Assembly (NCBI GenBank): GCA_947493705.1
Contig: CANLSH010000002.1
Location: 209,842 to 273,841, forward strand
DNA from: an uncultured Arachnia sp.
GTDB taxonomy: Bacteria; Actinomycetota; Actinomycetes; Propionibacteriales; Propionibacteriaceae
Direction of reading: 5' to 3'
DNA: 64,000 nucleotides
The number at the start of each line of letters is the position of its first letter. The first letter of the stretch is position 1. Positions 9,350-19,077 of this stretch are shown piece after piece. A program made the translations under genes and the position numbers. The notes below the pieces were generated by a model. It saw nothing but the letters and a program-made list of their open reading frames with translations, was not told where the DNA came from and did not search any database.

Positions 9350-12048
9350 CCGGGCAGATACCCACGGTGATGTGGGTGATCCCGCACACCCATTGGGACC
9401 GGGAATGGTACGAGCCACATGACGTCTTCCGAGCCCGCCTCGTGCAGATGATGGATGACTTGCTGGACACACTGGAAAGTGAGCCCGAGTACAAATTCAC
9501 CCTCGACGGGCAGAGCGCAGCCATCGACGACTACTTGGAGATTCGGCCGGAAAGACTGGACCAGGTGCGTGGTGCGCTCAATCGTTCCCAGCTGGCACTG
9601 GGACCATTCCAGATCCTGCTTGACGAGTTCTGCTGCGACGGCGAGACCATCGTGCGCAATCTTGAACACGGCATCCGCTCAGCACGTCGGATCGGCGCTG
9701 AGATGCGGGTGGGCTACCTGCCGGACATGTTTGGTCATGCCGCCCAGATGCCCCAGATCCTCCGGGGCTTCGACATCCATGATGCATCTTTGTGGAGGGG
9801 GGTTCCGGCTCGCGTCGATGAACATGCGTTCGTGTGGGAGGGGCTGGACGGCAGCCACGTCCGGGTGGAATACCTGTGGGACGGCTATGGCAATGCGCTG
9901 AAGCTGTTCGAACCGCTGCACAAGCTGCCCGCGCTGGTGGCTGGTTACGCGAGCGAGAATGCCAGCTGGTTCCGGGGTCAAGACATTGCGGGGATGTACG
10001 GAACGGATCACATGCCTCCCCGGCTGGACCTGATCGGCATCATTGACCGTTACCGGCAGCACGGACATGACATTGAGCTCACGGTGGGCACCCTTGACGA
10101 GCTCATCAGGAGCCGCGACCACTCACGGGAGACGCTGCAGGCCCTGCCCCGTGTACGAGGTGAGCTCCGCTCACATACCCGGGGCAACCTCCTGCCCGGC
10201 GTGTTCTCCATCCGCACCAACATCAAGGCTGCGATGGCGCGCGCCGAACGCGCCCTCACAACAGCCGAACGGTTCGACGTCTGGGCTGGGGGCACGTCCC
10301 GCACGCCCCTCCTGGAACGTGGCTGGAGCCTGGTCATCGAGTCCACGGCGCACGATTCCGTCACGGGTTGCGGCTCGGACGCGACGGCGGATGAGGTTGA
10401 GTCCCGGCTGCTCGTGGCAGCCCACACCGCGCGTGGAGCAATCGACATCGCCCTGTCGCACCTGGGGGACCACGCGCCCGTCGGGGCCGTCTCGGTGTTC
10501 AACCAGAGCGCGTGGGCGCGTGAGGTCCAGGTGGAGCTGGTGGTGGAGATGGCCGCCGGGGACACACCGCTGGGAGTGCAGGTACTTGAGGAGCTGCCCA
10601 CCATCATCGGTGATGAAATCATCGGGTCTGCGGACCTTCCCCGCATCCTTCGGAGGATTCATGGACAGGAACTCTTCGGCAAATGGATAAGGTCCTGGCG
10701 ATGGGACGAGGAGGCTCTGGTCTTCGAGGTCGCCGATACCGCGGACGGCACCTTCGATCTGTCGCTCTTCACCGAGGAATTGCGCAATCGCATGGTGGGA
10801 GTACCACCGCAGAAACGATGGCGAGTCATCACAGAAGTTCCGCAATCCTGTCGGGCGCTCGCCCGATGCCGAACCAATGGGCTCTCCGTCGCCTCGCTCA
10901 GCGCGGCATCGATGCGCATGCCGGAAATCCCTGTCTGCGTGGAGGGTATGACGGTGAGCAACTCCCTGATATCAGCCACGGTGACCGCTGACGGCACGGT
11001 CGACATCGAGGACCACACGACGAACACCGCGCTCGATGGTGCACTTGCCCTCGTCGATGAGGGTGATCGGGGCGACTCCTACAACTTTGGCCCCGTGACC
11101 GCCAGTGTGGTGTTTGATCCTGATGCCGTCGCGGTGGACGTTCTTGAGTCCGGGCCCCTGCGTGGCCGCCTCCGGGTGCGACGCACCTACTCCTTGCCAC
11201 AGGGGTTGAAGGACGGTGACCGGGCAGTGCGCAGCGAGCAGCACATTGCACAAGTGGTGGACACCGTTGTGGAGCTGCGGCACGGGGAACCATTCCTGCG
11301 GGTGCGGGTCTCTCTGGTCAACAACGTGCGGGACCACAGGCTTCGTGTGCTTGTGCCCACCGGTGAACGCGACGTCACCGAATCGTCCTCCGGCGGACAG
11401 TATGGTGTGACCACCCGAGGACGCACGGCGGAGGGTGGTTGGGGCGAGTACCCGTTGCCCACGTTTCCGGCAACCCGGTTCATCCATGCGGGACGCGCTG
11501 GCGTGCTGCTGAACAAACTCGTCGAATACGAAGTGGTGGACGGAGCAGAGGCTGGGAGCGATATCGCCCTGACCATCGTGCGCTCGGTGGGGTTGATGAG
11601 CGTCAACGTTCATCCCCTGCGTGATGAGCCGGCAGGTTCGGAGATTGCGACCCCCGGCGCTCAATACATGGCGACGCCCGTTGAGCTCTCCTTCGCCATC
11701 GATCTGGGGGCGCTCAACGGCTGGGCAGAATCCACCATCGTTGAGCACGCGGATGTCTTCCGGTTTGAGCCCATCGTTGCGCCGGGACGCTCACACGGGT
11801 CGCGGGAGAGGGCCGCGTCATCGCTGGTGGAGACACATGGACGGGTGGCATTGGAGTCGCTGCGCCGTGTCGAGAACTCCGTGGAGGCGCGATTCGTGAA
11901 CTACTCCACCACACCGCAACCGCTGCGGGTGGTTGGAAGTGGCAGCTGGCGACGGACGAATTTCTCCGGTGATGTGGCCGGCAAAGTCGATCTCTGGGAT
12001 CTGATGGTGTCCGCAGGACAAATTCTCACATTGCGAAGGACTCAATGA
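9346..12048 (+). CDS. Glycoside hydrolase family 38 alpha-mannosidase
   Basis: A 900-residue GH38 enzyme without a signal peptide, so it acts on imported mannosides in the cytoplasm. 'HTHWDREWY' at residues 14-22 supplies the zinc ligands His and Asp. 'YLPDMFGHAAQMPQIL' carries the catalytic nucleophile Asp near residue 127. 'GTDHMPP' follows near 220, and beta-sandwich domains fill the C-terminal half. The length agrees with bacterial MngB-like enzymes. ATG 9346 overlaps the ATPase stop as ATGA; the open frame upstream is a shadow. Alpha-mannoside or mannosylglycerate-type substrates are both possible. Confidence 0.92.
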   Translation: MTGQIPTVMWVIPHTHWDREWYEPHDVFRARLVQMMDDLLDTLESEPEYKFTLDGQSAAIDDYLEIRPERLDQVRGALNRSQLALGPFQILLDEFCCDGETIVRNLEHGIRSARRIGAEMRVGYLPDMFGHAAQMPQILRGFDIHDASLWRGVPARVDEHAFVWEGLDGSHVRVEYLWDGYGNALKLFEPLHKLPALVAGYASENASWFRGQDIAGMYGTDHMPPRLDLIGIIDRYRQHGHDIELTVGTLDELIRSRDHSRETLQALPRVRGELRSHTRGNLLPGVFSIRTNIKAAMARAERALTTAERFDVWAGGTSRTPLLERGWSLVIESTAHDSVTGCGSDATADEVESRLLVAAHTARGAIDIALSHLGDHAPVGAVSVFNQSAWAREVQVELVVEMAAGDTPLGVQVLEELPTIIGDEIIGSADLPRILRRIHGQELFGKWIRSWRWDEEALVFEVADTADGTFDLSLFTEELRNRMVGVPPQKRWRVITEVPQSCRALARCRTNGLSVASLSAASMRMPEIPVCVEGMTVSNSLISATVTADGTVDIEDHTTNTALDGALALVDEGDRGDSYNFGPVTASVVFDPDAVAVDVLESGPLRGRLRVRRTYSLPQGLKDGDRAVRSEQHIAQVVDTVVELRHGEPFLRVRVSLVNNVRDHRLRVLVPTGERDVTESSSGGQYGVTTRGRTAEGGWGEYPLPTFPATRFIHAGRAGVLLNKLVEYEVVDGAEAGSDIALTIVRSVGLMSVNVHPLRDEPAGSEIATPGAQYMATPVELSFAIDLGALNGWAESTIVEHADVFRFEPIVAPGRSHGSRERAASSLVETHGRVALESLRRVENSVEARFVNYSTTPQPLRVVGSGSWRRTNFSGDVAGKVDLWDLMVSAGQILTLRRTQ

Positions 12049-13304
12049 TGGAGATCCTTCGGAGCGTGCGTGTCACCTTGGCCATGCAGGCCGACGACAG
12101 GTACATGCGGCTGCCCTTCGACATCCCGGACGGCACCACTTCTTTCGAGGTGACTCTCGGCTGGCATGAGTTGGACGGGGTGACGGTGGACCTGGGATGC
12201 GAGGGGCCGGACGGATGGCGTGGCTGGTCCGGGGGTGCGCGTCGCTCCTTCGTCATTGCAGAGGATGATGCGACTCCGGGCTACCAGCCCGGCCATATCC
12301 GCGGAGGAACATGGCACGTCATTCTGGGACTGCACACCCTGCCGCGGGAGGGGATCGATGTTTCAGTTCGGATCTGGACGCCGGCGGAGAACCAACCGGA
12401 CCATGGCCCGGTGGAAGAGCCCGTCGTACGCACCACCCGCGGCAGTTCACGAGACCTTCCCGCGCCGCCGGGGATGAGGTGGTTCGCCGGTGACCTGCAC
12501 GCACACTCTCTCCACTCTGACGGCGAACTCAGCCTCTGGGAACTTGCCAATGAGGGAGTGCGATCGGCTCTGGATTTTCTTGCCGTCACCGATCACAACA
12601 CCACGAGCCACCATGCGCATCTGCCGACGGTCGGGGCGCGCCACGGCATCACCCTGCTGCCCGGCCAGGAGGTCACGACCCATCTGGGCCATGCAAACGC
12701 CTACGGCGACATTGGTTTCGTGGACTTCCGACGTCCCGGACAGCACTGGGTTGACATCGTTGCTGAGCGCGGGGGCTTCCTGTCCATCAACCATCCTGTC
12801 TTTGCAGACTGTGCTTGGCTGCATGAGCTGACCCGTGAGCCGATGGGTGTCGAGCTGTATCACGGGTCCTGGTACGGAGAGCCCAGCGCCACATCGGCGC
12901 TGGCGTGGTTCCAGCGCTGGCGGCGCGATGCGGTCCTGCTGGGTGGGGGAGATTTTCACAATCGATCGACGCCACTTCGACCGGGCGTGCCCACAACCTG
13001 GGTGGCAGCCGAGGAGTGCTCCGTTGCTGCCGTTCTTGATGGGATTCGCGCTGGACGAACAACGATCACGGGGTCGGTAGAACTCGAGGACGGGGTGGCA
13101 CGACCTGTTCATGGCGGTGTCCCTATCTTGATCCGTCGTGGGGAATCGCTCCTCGTTCTTGATGCCCGGGGGTTGGTACTGGTGTCAGGTTCAACTCGTC
13201 GCCAAGTGATCTCCGAACATGAGGAAGTGGTCGCGGCACCTTCGCGCGGAGGCCCCTATCGTTTACAGGACTCGCATCAGATGACCCTGGCGCTGTGTCG
13301 ATGA
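12045..13304 (+). CDS. CehA/McbA-type PHP-domain metallohydrolase
   Basis: A 419-residue protein. The first 140 residues are a poorly conserved beta-rich domain. The PHP phosphoesterase domain follows, with 'GDLHAHSLHSDG' near residue 150, 'TDHNTTSHH' near 184, 'GQEVTTHLGHANAYG', 'INHP' and 'GGGDFHNRS', which provide the His/Asp metal ligands. ATG 12045 overlaps the mannosidase stop (ATGA), and it is the last gene of the operon. CehA/McbA enzymes hydrolyse ester, phosphoester or carbamate bonds. Here it may remove a phosphodiester or other substituent from an imported mannoside (inference). Confidence 0.85.
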   Translation: MMEILRSVRVTLAMQADDRYMRLPFDIPDGTTSFEVTLGWHELDGVTVDLGCEGPDGWRGWSGGARRSFVIAEDDATPGYQPGHIRGGTWHVILGLHTLPREGIDVSVRIWTPAENQPDHGPVEEPVVRTTRGSSRDLPAPPGMRWFAGDLHAHSLHSDGELSLWELANEGVRSALDFLAVTDHNTTSHHAHLPTVGARHGITLLPGQEVTTHLGHANAYGDIGFVDFRRPGQHWVDIVAERGGFLSINHPVFADCAWLHELTREPMGVELYHGSWYGEPSATSALAWFQRWRRDAVLLGGGDFHNRSTPLRPGVPTTWVAAEECSVAAVLDGIRAGRTTITGSVELEDGVARPVHGGVPILIRRGESLLVLDARGLVLVSGSTRRQVISEHEEVVAAPSRGGPYRLQDSHQMTLALCR

Positions 13305-13392
13305 ACGGCGATGCCTCACTGGGTCGCTAGGGGGCTAGGGTCGTCCATTCAGGAGCATTCTCCTATTCCCGCCAACCTGAACGGAGAGTGTC

Positions 13393-14657
13393 ATGACCAC
13401 TCGCGAACTCGACATCGTCCTCTACGGCGCCACCGGCTTCGTGGGTGCCCTGACGGCTCGCCACCTCGCCACGCACGCCGGTGAGGATGTGAGGATCGCG
13501 CTGGCCGGCCGCTCCCGCGCCAAGCTGGAGGCCCTGCGCGTAGACCTCGGTGAGGGCGCCGCAGGCTGGGAGCTGGTGACAGTCGACGCCGCGGATACGG
13601 CAGGGCTGCGGCACCTCGCGTCGCGCAGCACGGTGATCGCCTCAACCGTTGGCTCCTACGCTCGGCACGGAAAGGAGCTGGTGCGGGCCTGCGCCGAAGA
13701 GGGCACGCACTACGCCGATCTCACCGGCGAGGTGCTTTTCGTGCGGTGGTCGCTCGACGAGGTGTCGGCACGCGCCGCGGAAACCGGAGCCCGTATCGTG
13801 CACGCCTGCGGATTCGACTCTGTCCCGTCGGACCTCGGCGTTCTGATGACGGCTGAGACAGCATCGACAGACGGTGCGGGAACGCTGGGTGAGACCACCC
13901 TGAGCGTGCGATCCCTGCGCGGTGGACTCTCGGGTGGCACCATCGACTCTGGCCGCCAACAGATCATCGCCGCCCGCAATGATGCCGTGGCGCGACGGAT
14001 TCTGAACGATCCCCACGGTCTGAGTCCGCGACGGTCCGAGGAGCCAGCCCCGCACGTCGCGTCCTCCAGCGGGACGCGGGCACGGTTGAAGCGATGGATC
14101 CCCGTCGAGCGCGATCCCGCGACGGGCCGCTGGCACGGGCCCTTCATCATGGCCTCGTTCAACACGCGCATCGTGCGGTTGTCCAACACCCTGACAAACT
14201 GGTCCTACGTCGGGAGTTTCGCTATCGAGAGGTCACCGACTACGGCTCCGGGCCGCTGGCGCCCATGAAGGCCGGTGGGGTGAGCATAGGGCTCGGCGCA
14301 CTTCTGGGAGGCTTGGCGTTCCGGCCCACCCGGGCGCTGCTCGACAAAGTGTTGCCGAAACCGGGCGACGGGCCGACGGCCGAGCAGCGTGCGGCGGGCC
14401 GGTTCCGGTTGGAGATACGCACGACCACCTCGTCGGGGGCCCGGTACCTCACCAACGTTGCTGCGGAGTATGACCCGGGCTACAACGGCACGGCCATCAT
14501 GCTGGGGGAGGCAGCCCTGAGTCTTGCCCTCGACGGTGACCGGTTGCCCGCGCGCTCGGGCGTTCTCACGCCCGCCACCGCCATGGGGGCGGTACTCGTC
14601 GAACGGTTACGCACCCACGGTTTCACTTTCGACGCTGCCCCCGTCGGGAAGAACTGA
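13393..14657 (+). pseudogene. Saccharopine dehydrogenase-like trans-acting enoyl reductase, single-base frameshift
   Basis: Together the two frames encode one family protein of about 421 residues. The first frame (13393 to about 14208) has the Rossmann start 'DIVLYGATGFVGALTARHLA' and 'CGFDSVPSDLG'. The second frame (about 14210-14657) continues with 'REFRYREVTDYG' and ends 'TFDAAPVGKN'. Near 14209 the DNA reads tacgtcggg where tacggtcggg would keep the frame, so one G is missing. The family includes membrane-associated enoyl reductases and saccharopine dehydrogenase-like proteins. Either the gene is broken or the base call is wrong. GAGAGTGTC just upstream of ATG 13393 gives a plausible ribosome site. 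Confidence 0.82.
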
Positions 14658-14800
14658 CCGGACTCATCGCGTCGAGTGTCTGCCGAGCCTGCATGTGACG
14701 CGGGGCCCAGTGGCTGCGTCATCTCCGGTCGTCCCGGGCCGTGAGGCCGGCACAATGGCTTCCTCGTTTGGACTTCCCATGAAGACGAGTGGAGAAACCC

Positions 14801-16378
14801 TCAGGTGAGCCGGACGACACGATCGCAGGCGGCGATGAGTTCCGGGTCGTGCGTGATGACCAGCGCCGCCCGCCCCTCTGCCGCGCGCCAGACGTCCTCC
14901 ATGAGGGCCCGGGCGGTGGCGGTGTCCAGGTGCTCCGTGGGTTCGTCGAGGATCAATAAATCTCGCTCGCCCACCAGTACTCGAGCCAGTGCGAGACGGC
15001 GCCGCTCTCCTCCTGACAGGGTGGTGCCCGCCTCGCCGATCAGTCGGTCTTCGCTCATCTCCAGACCTGCGCCCAGCAGTGCAAGGGCCACTTGTTGATC
15101 GGTGGCGTCCTTGTTGCCGATGCGGACGTTCTCGGCCACTGAGGTGGTGAAGATGTGGGCGTCCTGGGCCAGGTAGCCCACCCTGTTTGCCCGACGCATG
15201 GTGCCGGTCAGGGGCGGGATGAGCCCCATGGCGGTGGCGGCCACCGTCGTCTTGCCGATTCCCGACGCACCCACCAGGGCGACGCGCTCGCCGGGATCGA
15301 CATGGAAGTCCAAGCCCTGTTGGACGATGCCGGAGCCGGGCCAGCCGACGCTCACGCCGTCGAACTCCAGGCCGGGCGCTGGGTCGTCGGAGGGGGTGAC
15401 ATCGCCAGCGCCGATGGGGTCGGCATCCAGCACGTCGGTGATGCGGGTGAGGGCTGCCCGGGAGCGCGTCCAGGTCTGGGCGGCCGCGGTGAAGGCGCCG
15501 AACACCTCGTGCAGGGCCAGGGGAGTCAGGACGATGACGGCGAGCAGTCGAGGGGCAAGATCGCCCGATGCGACGGCGGGACCGCCGATGGCCAGGGCCG
15601 CGACCACGGCGATGCCCGCGGCGATGATCTGACCCGCGGTTGCCACGCCCCGCACCCAGGCTGCGCGGGCCTCCTGCCGACGGAGCGTGTCGTCGGTGGC
15701 CAGCAGATTCTTGAGCACAGCATCCTCAGCGCCGTAGGCCACGAGATCTCCCGTGGTGCGGGAGAGTTCACGCACGCCATCGGCCAATGCGCCACGGGTG
15801 GGGACGGCTGCCAGATCCGCGGCGCGAGACGCGCGCTGTGCGAGCAGGGGCAGCAACACGCCGGCCACGATGGCGGTGGCGAGCAGAACCATGGCAGAGG
15901 GCAGGCTGAAGCGAGCCAGCATGGCGGTGGTGCCGACGATCACCAGCGAGGCCGACAGCGCGGGAATGATCACCCGCACCACCAAATCCTGCACGGCGGC
16001 CACGTCTGCGACTGCTCGGGTCAGAAGGTCGCCTCGTCGTCGTCCTATCAGGGTGGTGGCTGACAACTTGTCATAGACCTGGATGCGCAACGCGGACTGC
16101 ATGCGCAGGGCGACGTCGTGGCCCACGAGGCGTTCCACGTACCGGAAGACACCCCGGGAGATACCAAAAAATCGCACCCCCACGGCCGCGGCCTGCAGGA
16201 AGAGCACCGGCGGCATCTCAGCGGCACGGCTGATGAGCCAGGCGGCCACACCCATGAGCGCGACGGAAGCACCCGACGCCATCGAGGCAAGCAGCACGGC
16301 CAGGCTGAAGCGGCCTTTCCCCTTCGGGTCTGTTGCGAGAAGTTCGTTCAGGAGTCGAAGAGTGCGGCTGTTCCTCAC
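14801..16378 (-). CDS. cydC: Thiol reductant ABC exporter subunit CydC
   Basis: A 525-residue ABC half-transporter: a six-helix membrane domain in residues 1-300, then an ATPase domain with Walker A 'GASGIGKTTV', signature 'LSGGERRRLALARVL' and Walker B 'LLILDEPTEHLD'. CydDC exports cysteine and glutathione-type thiols and is needed to assemble haem in cytochrome bd (family knowledge). The start ATG overlaps the cydD stop by four bases. It is the last gene of cydABDC and converges with the frameshifted gene upstream on the other strand. Confidence 0.94.
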   Translation of the reverse strand: MRNSRTLRLLNELLATDPKGKGRFSLAVLLASMASGASVALMGVAAWLISRAAEMPPVLFLQAAAVGVRFFGISRGVFRYVERLVGHDVALRMQSALRIQVYDKLSATTLIGRRRGDLLTRAVADVAAVQDLVVRVIIPALSASLVIVGTTAMLARFSLPSAMVLLATAIVAGVLLPLLAQRASRAADLAAVPTRGALADGVRELSRTTGDLVAYGAEDAVLKNLLATDDTLRRQEARAAWVRGVATAGQIIAAGIAVVAALAIGGPAVASGDLAPRLLAVIVLTPLALHEVFGAFTAAAQTWTRSRAALTRITDVLDADPIGAGDVTPSDDPAPGLEFDGVSVGWPGSGIVQQGLDFHVDPGERVALVGASGIGKTTVAATAMGLIPPLTGTMRRANRVGYLAQDAHIFTTSVAENVRIGNKDATDQQVALALLGAGLEMSEDRLIGEAGTTLSGGERRRLALARVLVGERDLLILDEPTEHLDTATARALMEDVWRAAEGRAALVITHDPELIAACDRVVRLT

Positions 16379-17994
16379 GCGGTGCCCTCCATCGTGATGA
16401 CGCGGTCCGCTGCCGCCATCACGGCTGGCCGGTGCGTCACGATCACGGCGCCCACTCCGGAGGCGCGGACGGCGTCGATGGCAGCGGCCTCGGTGCTGGA
16501 ATCCAAGCCGGCCGTCGGCTCATCGAGGACGAGGAGTTTTGCCCCACCCAGGCGGATGCGCAGCAGGGCCCGTGCCAGGGCAACGCGACGACGCTCGCCC
16601 GCGGACAGGCCCTCACCGTCGTCCCCGACGTTTTTGCTGCCGTCGAAATTGGCGCCGGCATCGCGCAGGGCAGTGGCGACGTCCCCGTCGGACGCTCCGG
16701 GGTGCCCCAGAAGAACATTGTGGGCGACCGTGCCGTTCAGCATTCCGGGCTCCTGGGCGACCCAGGCGAGTTCGCGTCGCCACGCTCGCTGATCCAGCTC
16801 CGCGAGCTCCTTGCCGCCCACGCACACGCGGCCGGAGTCGGCGTGCAGGAAGCCCATGAGCAGGGCCAGTGCTGTGGACTTGCCGCCGCCGGAGGTGCCG
16901 CGGATGGCGAGCACCTCCCCAGGCTCGATGGACAGATTGAAGTCGCTCAGGACGGGAGAAGTCCCACCTGGGTAGGTGTAGGCGACGTCCTCGAAGCGGA
17001 TGTTGAACTCCGAGGGAACGGCAGCGGTGCCGGAGGAGACTGCTCCGGCGTCGATGAACTGGAACGCCGCGTCGGCTGCGGCCACGCCGTCGGCGGAGTC
17101 ATGGAAGTGGACTCCCACTTGGCGTACCGGCAGGAAAGCCTCGGGCGCGAGGATGAGGACGAACAGTGCCGCTTCGAAGCCGATGTCGCCGTAGACGAGC
17201 CGGAATCCGACGGTGACGGCCACCACGGCCACCGAGAGACTGGCCAGTAGTTCCAGGGCCAGTGCGGAGAGGAAGGAGACATAGAGCACCCGCATCGTGG
17301 CGCTGCGGTACTTCTCCTCGCCCAACTCGACGCCCCGACGCTGCGCCCGCGCGCGAGCGAAGGCCTGAAGTGTGGGTAGCCCTTCGATGAGATCGGCGAA
17401 GTGGTTGGCGAGCCGGTCCGCGACGGCGAAACTCTTCTTCGTCGCCTTCTCGGTGGTCCAACCGATCAACGCCATGAAGATGGGGATGAGCGGCAGCGTG
17501 AAGGCCACGATGATGGCTGACTGCCAATCGGTCAGCAGGATTGCGCCGCCCACCAGGAATGGAACTGTTGCTGCCAGTCCCAGCTGGGGGAGGTACTTGG
17601 AGAAATAGCCGTCCAGATCATCCAGCCCGGTGGTGACCACCTTCACCAAGGAGGCCGACGAGGTGGCAGAGTCGCGAGGTCTGGCGAGCCGCGCCGAGAG
17701 CACATCCCGGCGCAGCTGGGACTTCACGCTCGCCGCGGACTGTTGAGCGAAGGTCTCGTTCAGCCAGGAGAGCAGGGCGCGCCCGGCGAAGACTGCGGCG
17801 AGCCCGCCGAGGATGACCGGCCAGTTCTCCGGCAGCGCCTTCTCCCGAAAGACGTGGCTGATACCGCGAGCCAGTAGACCGGCCTGCAATATCAACAGGG
17901 CTGCGGTGAGCAGCCCAACGACAACAGAGGCGACCAGGTAATTCCTGGTCGCCCCTGCGCGTTTCAGCAGTCGCGGATGAATGGGTCCTGCCAA
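16375..17994 (-). CDS. cydD: Thiol reductant ABC exporter subunit CydD
   Basis: A 539-residue partner of CydC. The N-terminal membrane domain has 'LLLILQAGLLARGI'-type helices and the typical 'QLGLAATVPFLVGGAILLTDWQ' region (read in two parts). The ATPase domain has Walker A 'GTSGGGKSTAL', signature 'LSAGERRRVALARALL' and Walker B 'LLVLDEPTAGLD'. It starts two bases after the cydB stop, consistent with translational coupling. It sits in the inner membrane and works as a CydDC heterodimer. Confidence 0.94.
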   Translation of the reverse strand: MAGPIHPRLLKRAGATRNYLVASVVVGLLTAALLILQAGLLARGISHVFREKALPENWPVILGGLAAVFAGRALLSWLNETFAQQSAASVKSQLRRDVLSARLARPRDSATSSASLVKVVTTGLDDLDGYFSKYLPQLGLAATVPFLVGGAILLTDWQSAIIVAFTLPLIPIFMALIGWTTEKATKKSFAVADRLANHFADLIEGLPTLQAFARARAQRRGVELGEEKYRSATMRVLYVSFLSALALELLASLSVAVVAVTVGFRLVYGDIGFEAALFVLILAPEAFLPVRQVGVHFHDSADGVAAADAAFQFIDAGAVSSGTAAVPSEFNIRFEDVAYTYPGGTSPVLSDFNLSIEPGEVLAIRGTSGGGKSTALALLMGFLHADSGRVCVGGKELAELDQRAWRRELAWVAQEPGMLNGTVAHNVLLGHPGASDGDVATALRDAGANFDGSKNVGDDGEGLSAGERRRVALARALLRIRLGGAKLLVLDEPTAGLDSSTEAAAIDAVRASGVGAVIVTHRPAVMAAADRVITMEGTA

Positions 17995-17996
17995 CC

Positions 17997-19061
17997 TCAG
18001 GCCACCGCCTCAACCTCATCGGGAATGTTCTTGGTGCTGATGCGACGTTTGAACACCCAGTAGCTCCAGCCCTGGTAGGCGATGACGATCGGCACGAAAA
18101 TGACTGCGGCCCACGTCATGATCGTCAACGTCGTGGGGGAGGACGCTGCGGTGATCATGTTCAGATGGTCGCTCACAGCGACCCCGGCATCCTGGGCGAA
18201 GCCGAGGTTGCCATACATCTTCAGGAAGATCCCACCGAACAGGGACACGATGGCCAGGCCACCGAGAACGAAGCCCCACCCCTCGCGGCCACGCGTCGTC
18301 ATGAGCACCGAGCCGGCGAGCGTCACGACCGTCAGGATGGCAGCCACCCACGCGAACACGGTGAAGTCACCGAAGCTCGATTCCGCCGGCCAGAAGATGT
18401 TCTGCAGTACGACGAAGGCCGCCACCAGGACCACAGCTGCCCAGCCGACGGTCCCCACGAGAGCGCGAGCATTGTCGTGGATCAGGCCACGGGTCTTCAG
18501 CGTGACGAACGTGGCGCCATGGGTGAGGAAAAGCGCCAGCAGCATGACGCCGCCCAGCAAGGCGTAAGGGCTGAACAGACCGAGAAGGGTGCCGTTGAAC
18601 AGCAGGCTGTCGTTCGGGAGGCCGATGACGAAGTTGGCGAAGCCGACCCCCAGCACCAACGTCGGGAGGAAAGAGCCGACGATGGCGAACCAGTCCATCA
18701 TGGCGCGCCACTTCGCTTCCGGCCGCTTGGCCCGGTACTCGAATGCGACACCACGGAGGATGAGGCCCACGAGCATCAGAAGCAGCGGTAGATAGAGGGC
18801 GGAGAACAGCGAGGCGTACCAGCCGGGGAATGCGGCAAACATGGCGCCACCGGCGGTCAGGAGCCAGACCTCGTTGCCGTCCCAGACGGGCCCAATGGTG
18901 TTGACGAGCACGCGGCGTTTCTTCTCCGTGCGGCCAAGAATGGGCAGCAGCATGCCGACGCCGAAGTCAAAACCTTCGAGGAAGAAGAACCCCAGCCACA
19001 GAACGACGATCAGCAGGTACCAGACGAGCGCCAGGGTGGGCACAGTTTCAAGGAACATCAT
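17997..19061 (-). CDS. cydB: Cytochrome bd ubiquinol/menaquinol oxidase subunit II
   Basis: A 354-residue integral membrane protein with eight or nine hydrophobic helices, close to the usual CydB length. The start 'LVWYLLIVVLWLGFFFLEGFDFGVG' (read in two halves) and 'GPVWDGNEVWLLTAGGAMFAAFP' (in two parts) are CydB signatures. It begins 16 bp after cydA, with GAAGGGAAGTG just upstream. With CydA it forms the high-affinity terminal oxidase. Confidence 0.96.
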   Translation of the reverse strand: MMFLETVPTLALVWYLLIVVLWLGFFFLEGFDFGVGMLLPILGRTEKKRRVLVNTIGPVWDGNEVWLLTAGGAMFAAFPGWYASLFSALYLPLLLMLVGLILRGVAFEYRAKRPEAKWRAMMDWFAIVGSFLPTLVLGVGFANFVIGLPNDSLLFNGTLLGLFSPYALLGGVMLLALFLTHGATFVTLKTRGLIHDNARALVGTVGWAAVVLVAAFVVLQNIFWPAESSFGDFTVFAWVAAILTVVTLAGSVLMTTRGREGWGFVLGGLAIVSLFGGIFLKMYGNLGFAQDAGVAVSDHLNMITAASSPTTLTIMTWAAVIFVPIVIAYQGWSYWVFKRRISTKNIPDEVEAVA

Positions 19062-19077
19062 GGCAGTTCACTTCCCT

